Part shown: in pieces, positions 16,532 to 24,305 of the stretch | Position numbering within the stretch: position 1 is the first letter of the stretch | How the letters are laid out: each line of letters begins with the position of its first letter | Program-made: the position numbers and the translations under genes | Virus record (IMG/VR): IMGVR_UViG_3300004463_000255 | Span: 1-28,234 of that record | Length of the DNA stretch: 28,234 nt | Strand: one strand, 5' to 3' | Source of the DNA: a virus | The notes under the pieces: generated by a model | What the model saw: the letters and a program-made list of their open reading frames with translations, nothing else | Databases searched by the model: none | What the model was told of the DNA's origin: nothing

Positions 16532-18834
16532 TACTCTACTGCCCTAATGAATGCCAGCCCAGCTTTAGGGTTGCTAGAACCGACGGTTATCTGTTTAATA
16601 ATTGTATCACCATCACGGATATACGAGGTTCTACCGTTGATCGATAGGTTACCTGTGACAATACCCAAGTCATCGGCTTCAAAGAGAACCGTACCGTCAG
16701 ACTTACGTCTTGTCGAGAACTCGTTGTAAGATACCCTGGTTTCCGTATCGTGAACTGAGTCGAACACACGAACACCATCTGTAGTGAACTGTACGTTAGC
16801 TGAAAGGATTTCACCGTTTGCCTGTACCCAACCTTGAGTGGTTGAACCGTACATCAGACGAAGGTCGGTAAACATGAATTTCTGTGCATCTGTCACCTGA
16901 ACCTCAATATCGAGCCAAGGCATACGAGATTGGAAGTCTTCGAATTTAACCTCAGTCCAGTTAAAGGTTGCGGTGTCTGGCACCGTGATAACCCACGAAT
17001 CAAGATCGTTAGAGATTGTGAATGTACCCGAACCTGTGCCGATCGTGTTGTTCACCCTAAAGGCAAAACATAAAGGCACACCAGCACCGATAGTAACTCT
17101 TTGCTTGATGTACATACTCGAACCAGACATTTCTATAACCTGACCAGAAATACCACCAGCTGCCTGTGAGTCAGATGATGAGTAAGAAGTTGTACGGCCT
17201 ACGCTTGAGATCGTGTATGGGTCTGGATATTCCCAGTACAGCAACTTGTCGTAACTGATGTCTGCGGTGTCACGGAATGTTTCTTTTGCAAACCCTACCG
17301 AGTTATAGAGAATGTTGCCACCACCAGCTCTCTGGATGGTGATAAGAACATCGTCTACATCTTGCTCGATTGAGGTGAATTGTTCGTTTACGACACCTTC
17401 AAGGGTATCTTGACGAGACACAACAGAGGTGATCTCTTGTGCTTGCTTGTCAACTTTGATTTCTGTGTTATAAATAGTTTTTGCGATACCACCTGCTGCT
17501 GCATAGTTTATCGACTGAACATCAGGAACTTTAGATACTAACTGCTCTTTGATTGAACCAGCTAGAGTCATGTGTACCTCAGCCAAGAAAGCCCTAACAG
17601 TGTTGAGCCCTTGAGTAAACGAGATAACGTCACCGACTTCATGCCAGCCTAGCCCCACGGTGTCTGCTTTAACGTCCGTCCAGTCAATACCAGATAGTAC
17701 GTTATAGAGTGGTCCGATCAGGTCTTCACGAGCATCGTCTAGAATTTCGTTGTTGTTGATCTGAATCTCACGGTTAGTTAGAGTAGGCACCATTAAATCA
17801 CCACTACCAGCGGTTGTGATGTCTACGATGTTTGTGCCAGCAAGTGCATCGGCATAAGTTGGATGCAAAGTAAATGTATCTGCGTCTATGGTGTTTATGT
17901 AGTAATTCACATTAGCAGCAATCGGCAGCGGGAAGGCTCCCGTAGTCTGAAGTCGAATCAGGTTACCAGTAGGCATAGAGTGATTAACTAGAGTAAATTG
18001 ATCGGTAGAAGTATCAACGCCAGTAATTACGTTGTCAGCAGGTGCGTTAGCAGCAATAGCCACGTTGTCGTTCTGCGGTACACGACCAAGCACGAGCGAG
18101 GTAATAGGTCCGTACGTCTCGGAAATCTTTAGCGTCTTAAGTTCGGCAGAGTCAAGATTCTCACTTAACGGCTCAAAGGGTCTAAAGTCGAGGGTGGTGT
18201 CTGTCATGTGTGCTGTCGTACCAGTGGCACCAGCAATATCTTGTATGGCATTCTTCAATGTAGCAGTTGAGATGTTAGAGTAGAGGTCTTCAAGAATAAG
18301 GTACTGAGAGTTAGGTAAGTCAGCGAAGTTAGGGTCAAGCTCTACGTTCAGCAGGTTGGCCATAACCCCAGCAAAGTCTTGAACCGTGATCGGATATGAG
18401 ATGAAGTCGAGACCAACAGCCTCTGTGTAGAGAGTGTTAGATGCCTTCCACATATGGTCGTACATCGTAATAGTCGTAGAACCAGCGTCGTAGTTGTAGT
18501 CAACTGAGTCTACTAAGAAGTGACCGACCGAAATTGTATTCCATGTGTCAGTGTCGGTGTCCATAATACTCAGACGTACTTGCATCAAGTTACCAGGAGC
18601 AACCGTGTCAATAATACCGATAATCTTAGCGACCGCTTTTTTAGTAGCTACACCAAGCATCTCACCGACCGCATCGATCGTAACATCCATCAGAACATCA
18701 GAAGAAGTCCATGACACGATACCATCATCGTTCATGTCACCGAACTCGTCTAAGACACGGCGTGTTACAACAACATCAGTTTGTTTAACTGGTGCTTTAG
18801 CTAATTCTTCAAAACGGGAGTCGTGTGTGATCAA
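16531..18834 (-). CDS. Tail-associated structural protein (Tal/minor structural type), 767 aa
   Basis: I use the TTG at 18834 (MITHDSRFEELAKAPVKQTDVVV) because the alignment-like N-terminus starts there and no ATG is better placed; GAGA lies before it. The N-terminal part (residues 1-260) reads like the hub domain of siphophage tail-tip proteins: SWTSSDVLMDVTID, then GHFLVDSVDYNYDAGSTTITMYDHMWKA. Residues about 268-348 hold an inserted module (FTLVNHSMPTGNLIRLQTTG ... YYINTIDADTFTLHPTYADAL) commonly found in phage fibres. A coiled-coil-like stretch (KVDKQAQEITSVVSRQDTLE) sits near 455-500, and a lectin-like C-terminus follows. It probably links the tail tube to the fibres encoded downstream. 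Confidence 0.65.
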   Translation of the reverse strand: MITHDSRFEELAKAPVKQTDVVVTRRVLDEFGDMNDDGIVSWTSSDVLMDVTIDAVGEMLGVATKKAVAKIIGIIDTVAPGNLMQVRLSIMDTDTDTWNTISVGHFLVDSVDYNYDAGSTTITMYDHMWKASNTLYTEAVGLDFISYPITVQDFAGVMANLLNVELDPNFADLPNSQYLILEDLYSNISTATLKNAIQDIAGATGTTAHMTDTTLDFRPFEPLSENLDSAELKTLKISETYGPITSLVLGRVPQNDNVAIAANAPADNVITGVDTSTDQFTLVNHSMPTGNLIRLQTTGAFPLPIAANVNYYINTIDADTFTLHPTYADALAGTNIVDITTAGSGDLMVPTLTNREIQINNNEILDDAREDLIGPLYNVLSGIDWTDVKADTVGLGWHEVGDVISFTQGLNTVRAFLAEVHMTLAGSIKEQLVSKVPDVQSINYAAAGGIAKTIYNTEIKVDKQAQEITSVVSRQDTLEGVVNEQFTSIEQDVDDVLITIQRAGGGNILYNSVGFAKETFRDTADISYDKLLYWEYPDPYTISSVGRTTSYSSSDSQAAGGISGQVIEMSGSSMYIKQRVTIGAGVPLCFAFRVNNTIGTGSGTFTISNDLDSWVITVPDTATFNWTEVKFEDFQSRMPWLDIEVQVTDAQKFMFTDLRLMYGSTTQGWVQANGEILSANVQFTTDGVRVFDSVHDTETRVSYNEFSTRRKSDGTVLFEADDLGIVTGNLSINGRTSYIRDGDTIIKQITVGSSNPKAGLAFIRAVE

Positions 18835-18872
18835 ATCAATCTCGTGGGGATTTTACTTTATTATCTACTCTT

Positions 18873-18878
18873 ATTATA
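18873..18878 (-). promoter_or_regulatory. Possible promoter before the tail-associated gene
   Basis: The 118-bp gap 18835-18952 holds TATAAT on the minus strand at 18878-18873 (GGTATAATAAGAG), about 40 nt before the TTG start. No -35 consensus at 16-18 bp. The gap also contains AAGAGCTCTTAGAGCGGCTT, a partly self-complementary stretch. Confidence 0.4.
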
Positions 18879-18952
18879 CCTTATACGCCACAAGCCATTC
18901 TAAGCCGCTCTAAGAGCTCTTGGCGTAAGAAACGCTAATGTATACTTATTTA

Positions 18953-19324
18953 CTACGAAACGAAGTCAGCGGCCTTTACAACAACGTCTGTGGCCATTGG
19001 TGCGTTGCCGTCAATCTTGACTTTGTATTCTTTTTGTACTGTAGTGTTTTTTGGCTTCTTAGCTGGTGGTATAACACTGCCGTCTGCCGTGAGGATTGGG
19101 AAGTCATGCTCGTTCGCTGGCTTCTTCTCTTTTTTGTATTTTCCTACGTGCTGCTTGTGCTTTTCGTACATTAAAACATCAGCAAGGCGTTCTTCGTCGC
19201 CAGTCAGCTCTACACCAGCAGCGAGGTCTAAAAGAATGTCTTCTACGTTACGCATACTCTTGCTCATAGTAACGTTCTCTAATTTTTCTTGCTTGTTGTT
19301 GTTTGGTGCTTGGTCTTCGTTCAT
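18953..19324 (-). CDS. Hypothetical charged protein, 123 aa
   Basis: Begins MNEDQAPNNNKQEKLENVTM. The first half looks helical and acidic (NVEDILLDLAAGVELTGDEERLADVLMYEK), followed by a Lys-rich linker (KYKKEKKPANEHD) and a C-terminal beta-like part (YKVKIDGNAPMATDVVVKAADFVS). GAGGAG lies 8 nt upstream, and its start overlaps the stop of the 78-aa gene by 4 nt. A tail-assembly chaperone or scaffold-like helper is possible from position, but no family is recognised. Confidence 0.7.
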   Translation of the reverse strand: MNEDQAPNNNKQEKLENVTMSKSMRNVEDILLDLAAGVELTGDEERLADVLMYEKHKQHVGKYKKEKKPANEHDFPILTADGSVIPPAKKPKNTTVQKEYKVKIDGNAPMATDVVVKAADFVS

Positions 19325-19557
19325 AAACCTGACTCCTCTGGCTGAGGTATCGTTTTATCTACGACGTTACGAACACGAACATTTGTTTGCTTCGTAGACT
19401 GCTTCGAGCTCTTCTTCTGTGAGGTCGATGGCTCGTCGTCCTGTTGTTTCAATAAAAAATCGTCTATTACCGCCTGTTCTTCGGCCGTAAACTTATAGTA
19501 CGGATTTTTGTGTAGAAAGAGCAGTTGCTCTATCGATTTCATTGGTTGTTTTCTCAT
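19321..19557 (-). CDS. Hypothetical small protein, 78 aa
   Basis: Begins MRKQPMKSIEQLLFLHKNPY with a helical N-terminal half (FTAEEQAVIDDFLLKQQDD) and a low-complexity Ser/Gln/Lys tail (PSTSQKKSSKQSTKQTN). A strong AAGGAG lies 5 nt before the ATG. It overlaps both neighbours by 4 nt, so the three genes form one coupled unit. Function unknown. Confidence 0.7.
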   Translation of the reverse strand: MRKQPMKSIEQLLFLHKNPYYKFTAEEQAVIDDFLLKQQDDEPSTSQKKSSKQSTKQTNVRVRNVVDKTIPQPEESGL

Positions 19558-19790
19558 TTCATCTCCTTAACTAGATTATTGATTAGTAGAAACACATCTT
19601 CTGCTGGTTTGTCTAGGAAGACCCCCGCATTGGTTGCACATATCCATTTGAGTTCTTCTATCTTCTCAAGCGGTACGCTCGGATGGTTCTCTAAGAATGT
19701 TATCATAACTAGCATTCCGACCATTTGCCCAGAGTTGAATGGATCTTTAAAATCCTTATTGTTGGGCAGGGGTTGCTTCTTGCCAGCCAT
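19554..19790 (-). CDS. Hypothetical small helical protein, 78 aa
   Basis: I use the ATG at 19790 (MAGKKQPLPNNKDFKDPFNS) with AGGTGG five nt upstream; a GTG nine bases earlier lies inside that ribosome site. The rest looks all-helical: GQMVGMLVMITFLENHP, PLEKIEELKWICATNAG, AEDVFLLINNLVKEMK. It starts within the last 35 nt of the ParB-like gene in another frame. It has the size and helicity of phage head-tail or assembly accessory proteins, but I recognise no family. Confidence 0.7.
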   Translation of the reverse strand: MAGKKQPLPNNKDFKDPFNSGQMVGMLVMITFLENHPSVPLEKIEELKWICATNAGVFLDKPAEDVFLLINNLVKEMK

Positions 19791-20403
19791 CTTCGCCACC
19801 TGTCATTATTTTGTGATACTTTCTTCGGTAAGCGTCCATCTTGTCTGGTGCTACTTCACCCGTTTCGAGACCGCACTTCACTCGGTGGGGACCAAGTTCA
19901 TACGTTTCACCCTCCACGCTTTCGACATCAACCTCTACCTCTATCTCAGGGGTGTGGTCAACTGGTTCTTCTTCTGGCGGTGGTGCCATAGGAAAGTCAA
20001 ATATACTATCAAAGTTCGTGAGGTCTTTGATCTCCATCTCTGGTAGCTCGAACTTAGCAATGTACTCGTCGAGACCTTCTTGCGTCACTGTACCGTATTG
20101 AGAGGTGATCTGTAGCAGACGCTCGGCAGCAGCTTGCATGTTTGGTGCTTTTATGATAAGGTATGGAATTGGGTCATTCCAGCCCTCGGTTTCGAGTACA
20201 TGTTTACGTTGGTGACCATCTAGTAGCCACTTCTCGCCCTGCGAATCGATCCATACCGTTACTGGCATGTCGAAGCCATGCTTCTCGATTGTTTTCTTTA
20301 ATTTGTAGTAATTCTCTTTCGAGAGAAACTTAAGATCGCCCTGTGTAGCGTTAAGCTCTGAAATAGGGGCAGTTGGTAATTTGTTCGGATTTAGTACTTT
20401 CAT
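19756..20403 (-). CDS. ParB-like nuclease-domain protein, apparently lacking its methyltransferase half, 215 aa
   Basis: I start at the ATG at 20403 (MKVLNPNKLPTAPISELN) with GAAAGAG just upstream. Residues 1-115 are a ParB/Srx-type domain: PISELN, then WIDSQGEKWLLDGHQRKHVL with the DGHQR signature at 62-66, then PYLIIKAPNMQAAAERLLQI. Residues 163-178 read VEGETYELGPHRVKCG, which is the phrase that joins ParB to an adenine methyltransferase in phage ParB-MTase fusions ('yeLGpHRlxCGD'). Here only about 37 residues follow and no DPPY or FxGxG motif occurs. It may now act as a DNA-binding or structural remnant. It lies between the portal and tail genes. Confidence 0.7.
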   Translation of the reverse strand: MKVLNPNKLPTAPISELNATQGDLKFLSKENYYKLKKTIEKHGFDMPVTVWIDSQGEKWLLDGHQRKHVLETEGWNDPIPYLIIKAPNMQAAAERLLQITSQYGTVTQEGLDEYIAKFELPEMEIKDLTNFDSIFDFPMAPPPEEEPVDHTPEIEVEVDVESVEGETYELGPHRVKCGLETGEVAPDKMDAYRRKYHKIMTGGEDGWQEATPAQQ

Positions 20404-20428
20404 AAACTCTTTCGGTTTTAGATTTGAA

Positions 20429-20557
20429 TTATTTTTTGTCTGGTGAGACGAGTGCAGCAAGCTTGAAAAGTTTATCGCCTAAAGATTTGTTAGTCTTGTA
20501 GGTCTCTCTCGCAAGCTCGAACAGCCTGTTACCCAGCTTGGTGCGTAGTTTGTTCAT
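20429..20557 (-). CDS. Small basic helical protein, 42 aa, leaderless start
   Basis: The ATG at 20557 opens MNKLRTKLGNRLFELARETY and the frame ends SLGDKLFKLAALVSPDKK, a Lys/Arg-rich helical peptide that could bind nucleic acid. TATAAT on the minus strand ends 6 nt before the ATG, so the transcript would begin at or next to the start codon. There is no Shine-Dalgarno site. It lies directly upstream of the ParB-like gene in the same direction. Confidence 0.55.
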   Translation of the reverse strand: MNKLRTKLGNRLFELARETYKTNKSLGDKLFKLAALVSPDKK

Positions 20558-20563
20558 ATACTA

Positions 20564-20586
20564 ATTATACCATTATAGGGTATAAT
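20564..20586. promoter_or_regulatory. Back-to-back -10 boxes driving divergent leaderless genes
   Basis: Minus strand: TGGTATAAT with the -10 at 20569-20564, then 6 nt, then ATG at 20557. Plus strand: TATAAT at 20581-20586, then 6 nt, then ATG at 20593. Only 35 bp separate the two start codons, so the two promoters cannot easily be occupied at once. No -35 consensus is seen for either; the leftward one has an extended -10. Confidence 0.6.
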
Positions 20587-20592
20587 AGGGAC

Positions 20593-20877
20593 ATGGGACT
20601 GATCAAAAAGCCACGGTACGAGCTTACCCGTCGAAAAGTCAGAGCAGGTTTAGTCAACTACGAGTTTGTAGAAGGCTACATACGCACATTCGGCAAACCG
20701 AACTGCTACTGCTGTAAACAGCCGACCAGTCGATTCTTACCAGCTAGGTTTGTTGATTCAATCCGTTTTTACTGTATAAATTGTGCACTGACGATTCAGT
20801 GCTGTGGAGTATGCCAACATGGAGCGTCAGATTATATATTACTATCAACGAGGTATCGCCAGCTATCAGATCGCTAA
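20593..20877 (+). CDS. Cys-rich zinc-ribbon-like protein, 94 aa, homing-endonuclease neighbour
   Basis: Begins MGLIKKPRYELTRRKVRAGL. Cysteines at 38, 40, 41, 61, 64, 70, 71 and 74 form CxCC...CxxC...CCxxC, suggesting one or two zinc sites in the second half, after a basic N-terminus. It is transcribed opposite to the surrounding late genes, starts without a Shine-Dalgarno site 6 nt after TATAAT, and overlaps the endonuclease gene by 59 nt. It may be a DNA-binding partner or a former domain of that endonuclease. No family recognised. Confidence 0.55.
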   Translation: MGLIKKPRYELTRRKVRAGLVNYEFVEGYIRTFGKPNCYCCKQPTSRFLPARFVDSIRFYCINCALTIQCCGVCQHGASDYILLSTRYRQLSDR

Positions 20878-21457
20878 GAAATTTGGCGTATCTAATACCT
20901 ACGTGCGTAATCTCTTGACTAAGAAGGGTATTCCTTTGCGTAGCCACAACATCACCAACAAGATGTCGGCAGCTCGAAGAACCCCTGAAGAAAATAAAGC
21001 CATAACGAAAAAAGCCTCAGAAGCTAATCTGGGCTCAGTTCATACTGCGACGCACAGGGCTAAGTTAGCCTTGAGTCGTGAGATGAATCCTACTATTGAT
21101 CCTGTATATGAGTTACCTCTTGTGACTTTGTGCAATAAGATGAAAATTGCCGTCGTGCCCCAAAAAGCCTTCTCAAGATTCAATGTAGATTTGTATTTAC
21201 CTAAAGAAAATGTTGTAATAGAGATTTTCGGGGGCGGCTTTCACAATAAGAAGGACGCTGTTGAGTTATTCAACAATAAAATGTTCTATTTGTCAACAAT
21301 GGGCATCCCAGTTTTGATTGTCTGGGCAGATAAGTTGACATATTCGCCTAAAGATGTTTTAAAGATAGCCAGAACTTGTAAAGACAAGCTTACTATTATC
21401 AACGGTGACGGTACGCCGACCACTAGGGGTCTAAGCGACATCATCCTTCACGATTAG
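20819..21457 (+). CDS. Freestanding homing endonuclease, HTH-NUMOD3-Vsr/PD-(D/E)xK type, 212 aa
   Basis: I use the ATG at 20819 with GGAG 8 nt upstream; a GTG at 20804 is an alternative. Residues 1-41 are a helix-turn-helix (IIYYYQRGIASYQIAKKFGV ... VRNLLTKKG). Residues 55-90 contain KKASEANLGSVHTATHRAKLA, close to the NUMOD3 DNA-binding motif of homing nucleases. Residues 121-142 read FNVDLYLPKENVVIEIFGGG then FH, the Vsr-like catalytic core with D124, E135 and H142. C-terminal LSTMGIPVLIVWADKL fits the same fold. The gene sits on the opposite strand between the portal and the ParB-like gene and overlaps the portal stop by 27 nt. Probably a selfish element that cuts phage genomes lacking it. 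Confidence 0.75.
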   Translation: MERQIIYYYQRGIASYQIAKKFGVSNTYVRNLLTKKGIPLRSHNITNKMSAARRTPEENKAITKKASEANLGSVHTATHRAKLALSREMNPTIDPVYELPLVTLCNKMKIAVVPQKAFSRFNVDLYLPKENVVIEIFGGGFHNKKDAVELFNNKMFYLSTMGIPVLIVWADKLTYSPKDVLKIARTCKDKLTIINGDGTPTTRGLSDIILHD

Positions 21458-23908
21458 TTTGTAAGCACATCGACAGTTAGGATGCACGTTGCCAGCAATG
21501 ATATTCTCGAAGTCGAGGTGCATTGACTTGCCGTCAGCTTCTAGGGTGTCGCCAAGGTTGGCGAAGTTAGATGTAAACGGAATAGGTGACGCATTCGTGG
21601 CTGCAATAAGCGAAGCACAGAAGCGACAAGGATCACCACTCAGTGAGAACAAGACTTTATACGCTTGTTTGACTAAACCTGCACGAGTTAAGAACTGTAG
21701 GTCTGCTTCGTATTGAGAAATATTAAAGATACGAGCTGCTGCGTTGTTTGCGATCGCAATCGAGCGACGAGACTGTATCTGAGCGAAGGCTTGGTTGAAT
21801 AGAACCCTAAACTCTTCAGGGCTGCTTGCCTTGGCTGAAATAATAGCGATAGCGTTCTGTAGGTCAGAGTTTATCGTGTTGATGTGAGAGGTTGCTTCTT
21901 TACGGGCGAATTGATCGATACGTTGCTTAACGTCGTCAGTCATAGCGATAACAGGTACGTCATCTTTGATGCCGAGGTCTTCAGCTGTCTTCTGTACTCG
22001 GTACGAAGCGTAGATAGGGAACATAACTGTGAAGTACACAGCGAAAGGCAAAGTAAGCGAGTTAATGAACTGCTCTAAGTCTGTAGGATGTGGATTCTTG
22101 TTGCCACCATTGATTTCGTTCTCATACCATTCGAATAGCTTTTGTTCGGCAGCAGCAGCAGATGATTGTAGGTCGGCAGTATTAGAATCAATCGTAGCTT
22201 GCTTGTCAAAGACAGCGTTCTTGATTACTTCAGAGATGTCGTCGTGGTGGTGGCTATGCTTTTTTTTTACAGCAACAGGCTGGTTCTTGTAACGCTTGTT
22301 TAGAGTTGCGAGTATTGCAGCTCGATCAGCGTTGTCGTTGAAGTGGCCTAGTAGAACGTAACCGTTTTCGGCTACACCCCATATCATGCCTTCGTTGTCT
22401 TCTACAGTTTGAATGCGTACTGTTTTCGGATCAATCTCGTGAGTATAGATAGAAGAGCCATCTTCAGAGAATGGTTTGATCTGTTCAGCTAATTGGCCGA
22501 GGTATTGAACGATAGGCACAGGATAACCCTCGTACTCTTGTAGTTCATCACTTAGAGAGCTCTTAGGTTCTGCTGGCGGTACGACTGGTTCGGCAGGTGG
22601 TTCAACAGGATCAGCTGGATCAACAGGTGGTTGGGTGACAGGTGCTTCAACTTGTTCGGTTGGTTCACCAAGGTCGGTAATATCGATCTTACCCTTAGCG
22701 TACTTCGAGGCAATGTCAATAGAGTAGCCCTTGTCACGCAGTGAGGTGAATAGTACGAACTGAGAGTCACGAATGTCTACGTCAGCCTGTTCAGCGTCAC
22801 GGTTAGTTTCTAGAGGGTTGTCTAGAGTGATGATGTAGTTATTAGCTTTGTACTGGTCAGGATAGTAGTGACGGTAGTCAAGGTTCAATGCGTCGATGAT
22901 GTTCTCGATCTGAGGCATAACGGCGTTTTCTGTGAAGTCGTCTTTCTGGGTCCTCGATACCTCTCGTCCCGTACCTGATTCTTCAACACCTACACCAGTC
23001 TTAGATAGACCAGATACCGCTAGTAGTACGTCACGGTTAATTGAGTTGATTTTATCAAGGGCAGCTTTGTCAAGGTCGGTCTGCATGTCTGTCCATGAGA
23101 TTGTACCTGCACCGTTACCGAACAGAGGCTCACCACGACCGTGGTTCTTGATACGACTAACGAAGTTGTCGAATTGGTCGTCAGGCAGCTCAATAGCTGA
23201 AGAAAGAATACCAGGAGCGTTCAAGTTACCATCTATAGACTCACGAGCGAAGTCGTTAGCTTGTTTGAGGGTAAATTGTGAATCACGGGCTGCGTCAGCC
23301 AAAGAATACGTCTGGCTAGGATTGAATGGGTTAAGAAGCGTGATCGGAATAATCATTTCTTTAGGAATAACACGGTTACCGTAAATAGGATTCGCTTCAG
23401 CGTAACCACCGAGCTCGCCCTTAGTATTCACTACTGGTTTCACCCAGTAAGGATTAAGCAATTCAAATTTCTGAATATTACCTACACGGCCACTAGCCGT
23501 GACTGTTCGTACTGCGAGAAGGTAGAATACACCCTCTAGGTCGAGATAGGTTGAAATGTTGTACCAGAAGTCTCGTTCTGAGAAGTCAGTCGAATCACGA
23601 ATCAAGCCCAAGTAAGGATGGGTTACCGAAGTACCCTCATCGTTGGCTTTTTTCATTATGTCTTCTTTAGCTTCAGTAAAGAGGAATTTCTTACCGAGCA
23701 CAACCGAGCGGTTGGCACGTTTGTTGATTACGGCGAAGCCGTAGCCTGTATAGAAGTCTTGGTCATTGATTTCAGGAGTAGTCCAAGTTGACGGCATTCT
23801 TCTAGAGCCGTACTTTAAGAAGGCATTAGGATCAGCCCCACCTGTAACAGTGTTGTTTGTCTTACCGAATGCCGCTAGTGCGTTAATAAATCTGTTTCGT
23901 ATATCCAC
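21431..23908 (-). CDS. Portal protein fused to MuF-type head morphogenesis domain, 825 aa
   Basis: Start GTG at 23908 (MDIRNRFINALAAFGKTNNT); the frame closes upstream and no ATG fits. Residues 1-400 read as an HK97-type portal: DFYTGYGFAVINKRANRSVV, the stem region SYSLADAARDSQFTLKQAND, and LLAVSGLSKTGVGVEESGTG, then an Asp/Arg-rich end. A Pro-rich linker (PPVDPADPVEPPAEPVVPP) occupies about 410-450. A His-rich patch KKKHSHHHDD follows near 550. The last ~230 residues are MuF-like: helical, then DPCRFCASL, and GNVHPNCRCAYKL near the C-terminus, the classic CxxC / HPNCRC end. The dodecameric portal is the DNA entry vertex of the head; MuF acts in head morphogenesis. Fusion to the portal is uncommon but known. 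Confidence 0.85.
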   Translation of the reverse strand: MDIRNRFINALAAFGKTNNTVTGGADPNAFLKYGSRRMPSTWTTPEINDQDFYTGYGFAVINKRANRSVVLGKKFLFTEAKEDIMKKANDEGTSVTHPYLGLIRDSTDFSERDFWYNISTYLDLEGVFYLLAVRTVTASGRVGNIQKFELLNPYWVKPVVNTKGELGGYAEANPIYGNRVIPKEMIIPITLLNPFNPSQTYSLADAARDSQFTLKQANDFARESIDGNLNAPGILSSAIELPDDQFDNFVSRIKNHGRGEPLFGNGAGTISWTDMQTDLDKAALDKINSINRDVLLAVSGLSKTGVGVEESGTGREVSRTQKDDFTENAVMPQIENIIDALNLDYRHYYPDQYKANNYIITLDNPLETNRDAEQADVDIRDSQFVLFTSLRDKGYSIDIASKYAKGKIDITDLGEPTEQVEAPVTQPPVDPADPVEPPAEPVVPPAEPKSSLSDELQEYEGYPVPIVQYLGQLAEQIKPFSEDGSSIYTHEIDPKTVRIQTVEDNEGMIWGVAENGYVLLGHFNDNADRAAILATLNKRYKNQPVAVKKKHSHHHDDISEVIKNAVFDKQATIDSNTADLQSSAAAAEQKLFEWYENEINGGNKNPHPTDLEQFINSLTLPFAVYFTVMFPIYASYRVQKTAEDLGIKDDVPVIAMTDDVKQRIDQFARKEATSHINTINSDLQNAIAIISAKASSPEEFRVLFNQAFAQIQSRRSIAIANNAAARIFNISQYEADLQFLTRAGLVKQAYKVLFSLSGDPCRFCASLIAATNASPIPFTSNFANLGDTLEADGKSMHLDFENIIAGNVHPNCRCAYKLIVKDDVA

Positions 23909-23983
23909 GTTTGCTTTTTCTGTTATCGGTGCTAATCTGCACTCATGCGTTTACGCTTACGCTCTTAGCGTTTCTCTGTTATT

Positions 23984-23989
23984 ATTATA
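23984..23989 (-). promoter_or_regulatory. Extended -10 promoter for the portal gene and its leader
   Basis: TTGTGGTATAATAATAAC on the minus strand, TG-n-TATAAT with the -10 at 23989-23984, immediately after the stop of the 44-aa membrane protein. The ~70-nt leader before the GTG at 23908 can fold: GCTAA...TTAGC outside, GCGT-AAGCGTAA-ACGC inside. It also contains ATGAGTGCAGATTAG, a four-codon frame. Confidence 0.5.
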
Positions 23990-23997
23990 CCACAATT

Positions 23998-24132
23998 CTA
24001 TCTTCTAGCAGCAAAGTAGAGCGAAACTGCTAATGCGGCGAAGCCTGTATAGGGCGAAACCATAAAGCAAGCCCATATTAAGAGTCCGTACCAAAACGAA
24101 CACCAGATGATTTTTGAGATAGTTTCAATCAC
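23998..24132 (-). CDS. Small two-segment membrane protein, 44 aa
   Basis: GTG start at 24132 overlapping the stop of the 56-aa gene (GTGA), with GGTGG 7 nt before it. Residues 5-25 (ISKIIWCSFWYGLLIWACFMV) and 27-41 (PYTGFAALAVSLYFA) are hydrophobic and separated by a short turn; the tail is AARR. Size and topology resemble tiny phage holins or membrane accessory proteins. It is encoded just ahead of the portal, which is an odd place for a holin. The function is inference only. Confidence 0.5.
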   Translation of the reverse strand: MIETISKIIWCSFWYGLLIWACFMVSPYTGFAALAVSLYFAARR

Positions 24133-24299
24133 CAGAATACCACCAATAAGAAGAACCAGATTATGACAGTTACGACTTTCGCCGTGTATGAACGTTGGTG
24201 CGTTCGTCTATAGTTTAGATCACCCATGTCTTGCTGATATGGTGTATACCACGTACCGTTGCCTCTTTGCTTGGCTCGATCAGTCATGTATGTCTTCAT
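24129..24299 (-). CDS. Small C-terminally anchored membrane protein, 56 aa, leaderless
   Basis: The ATG at 24299 opens MKTYMTDRAKQRGNGTWYTP. The first 40 residues are polar and basic; residues 42-56 (VVTVIIWFFLLVVFW) form a C-terminal membrane segment ending at TGA. The ATG lies 6 nt after the TATAAT of a perfect-consensus promoter and has no Shine-Dalgarno site, so its mRNA is probably leaderless. It is coupled to the 44-aa membrane protein by a 4-nt overlap. Possibly a membrane-remodelling or lysis-related pair; no family recognised. Confidence 0.55.
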   Translation of the reverse strand: MKTYMTDRAKQRGNGTWYTPYQQDMGDLNYRRTHQRSYTAKVVTVIIWFFLLVVFW

Positions 24300-24305
24300 G
24301 TCTTA

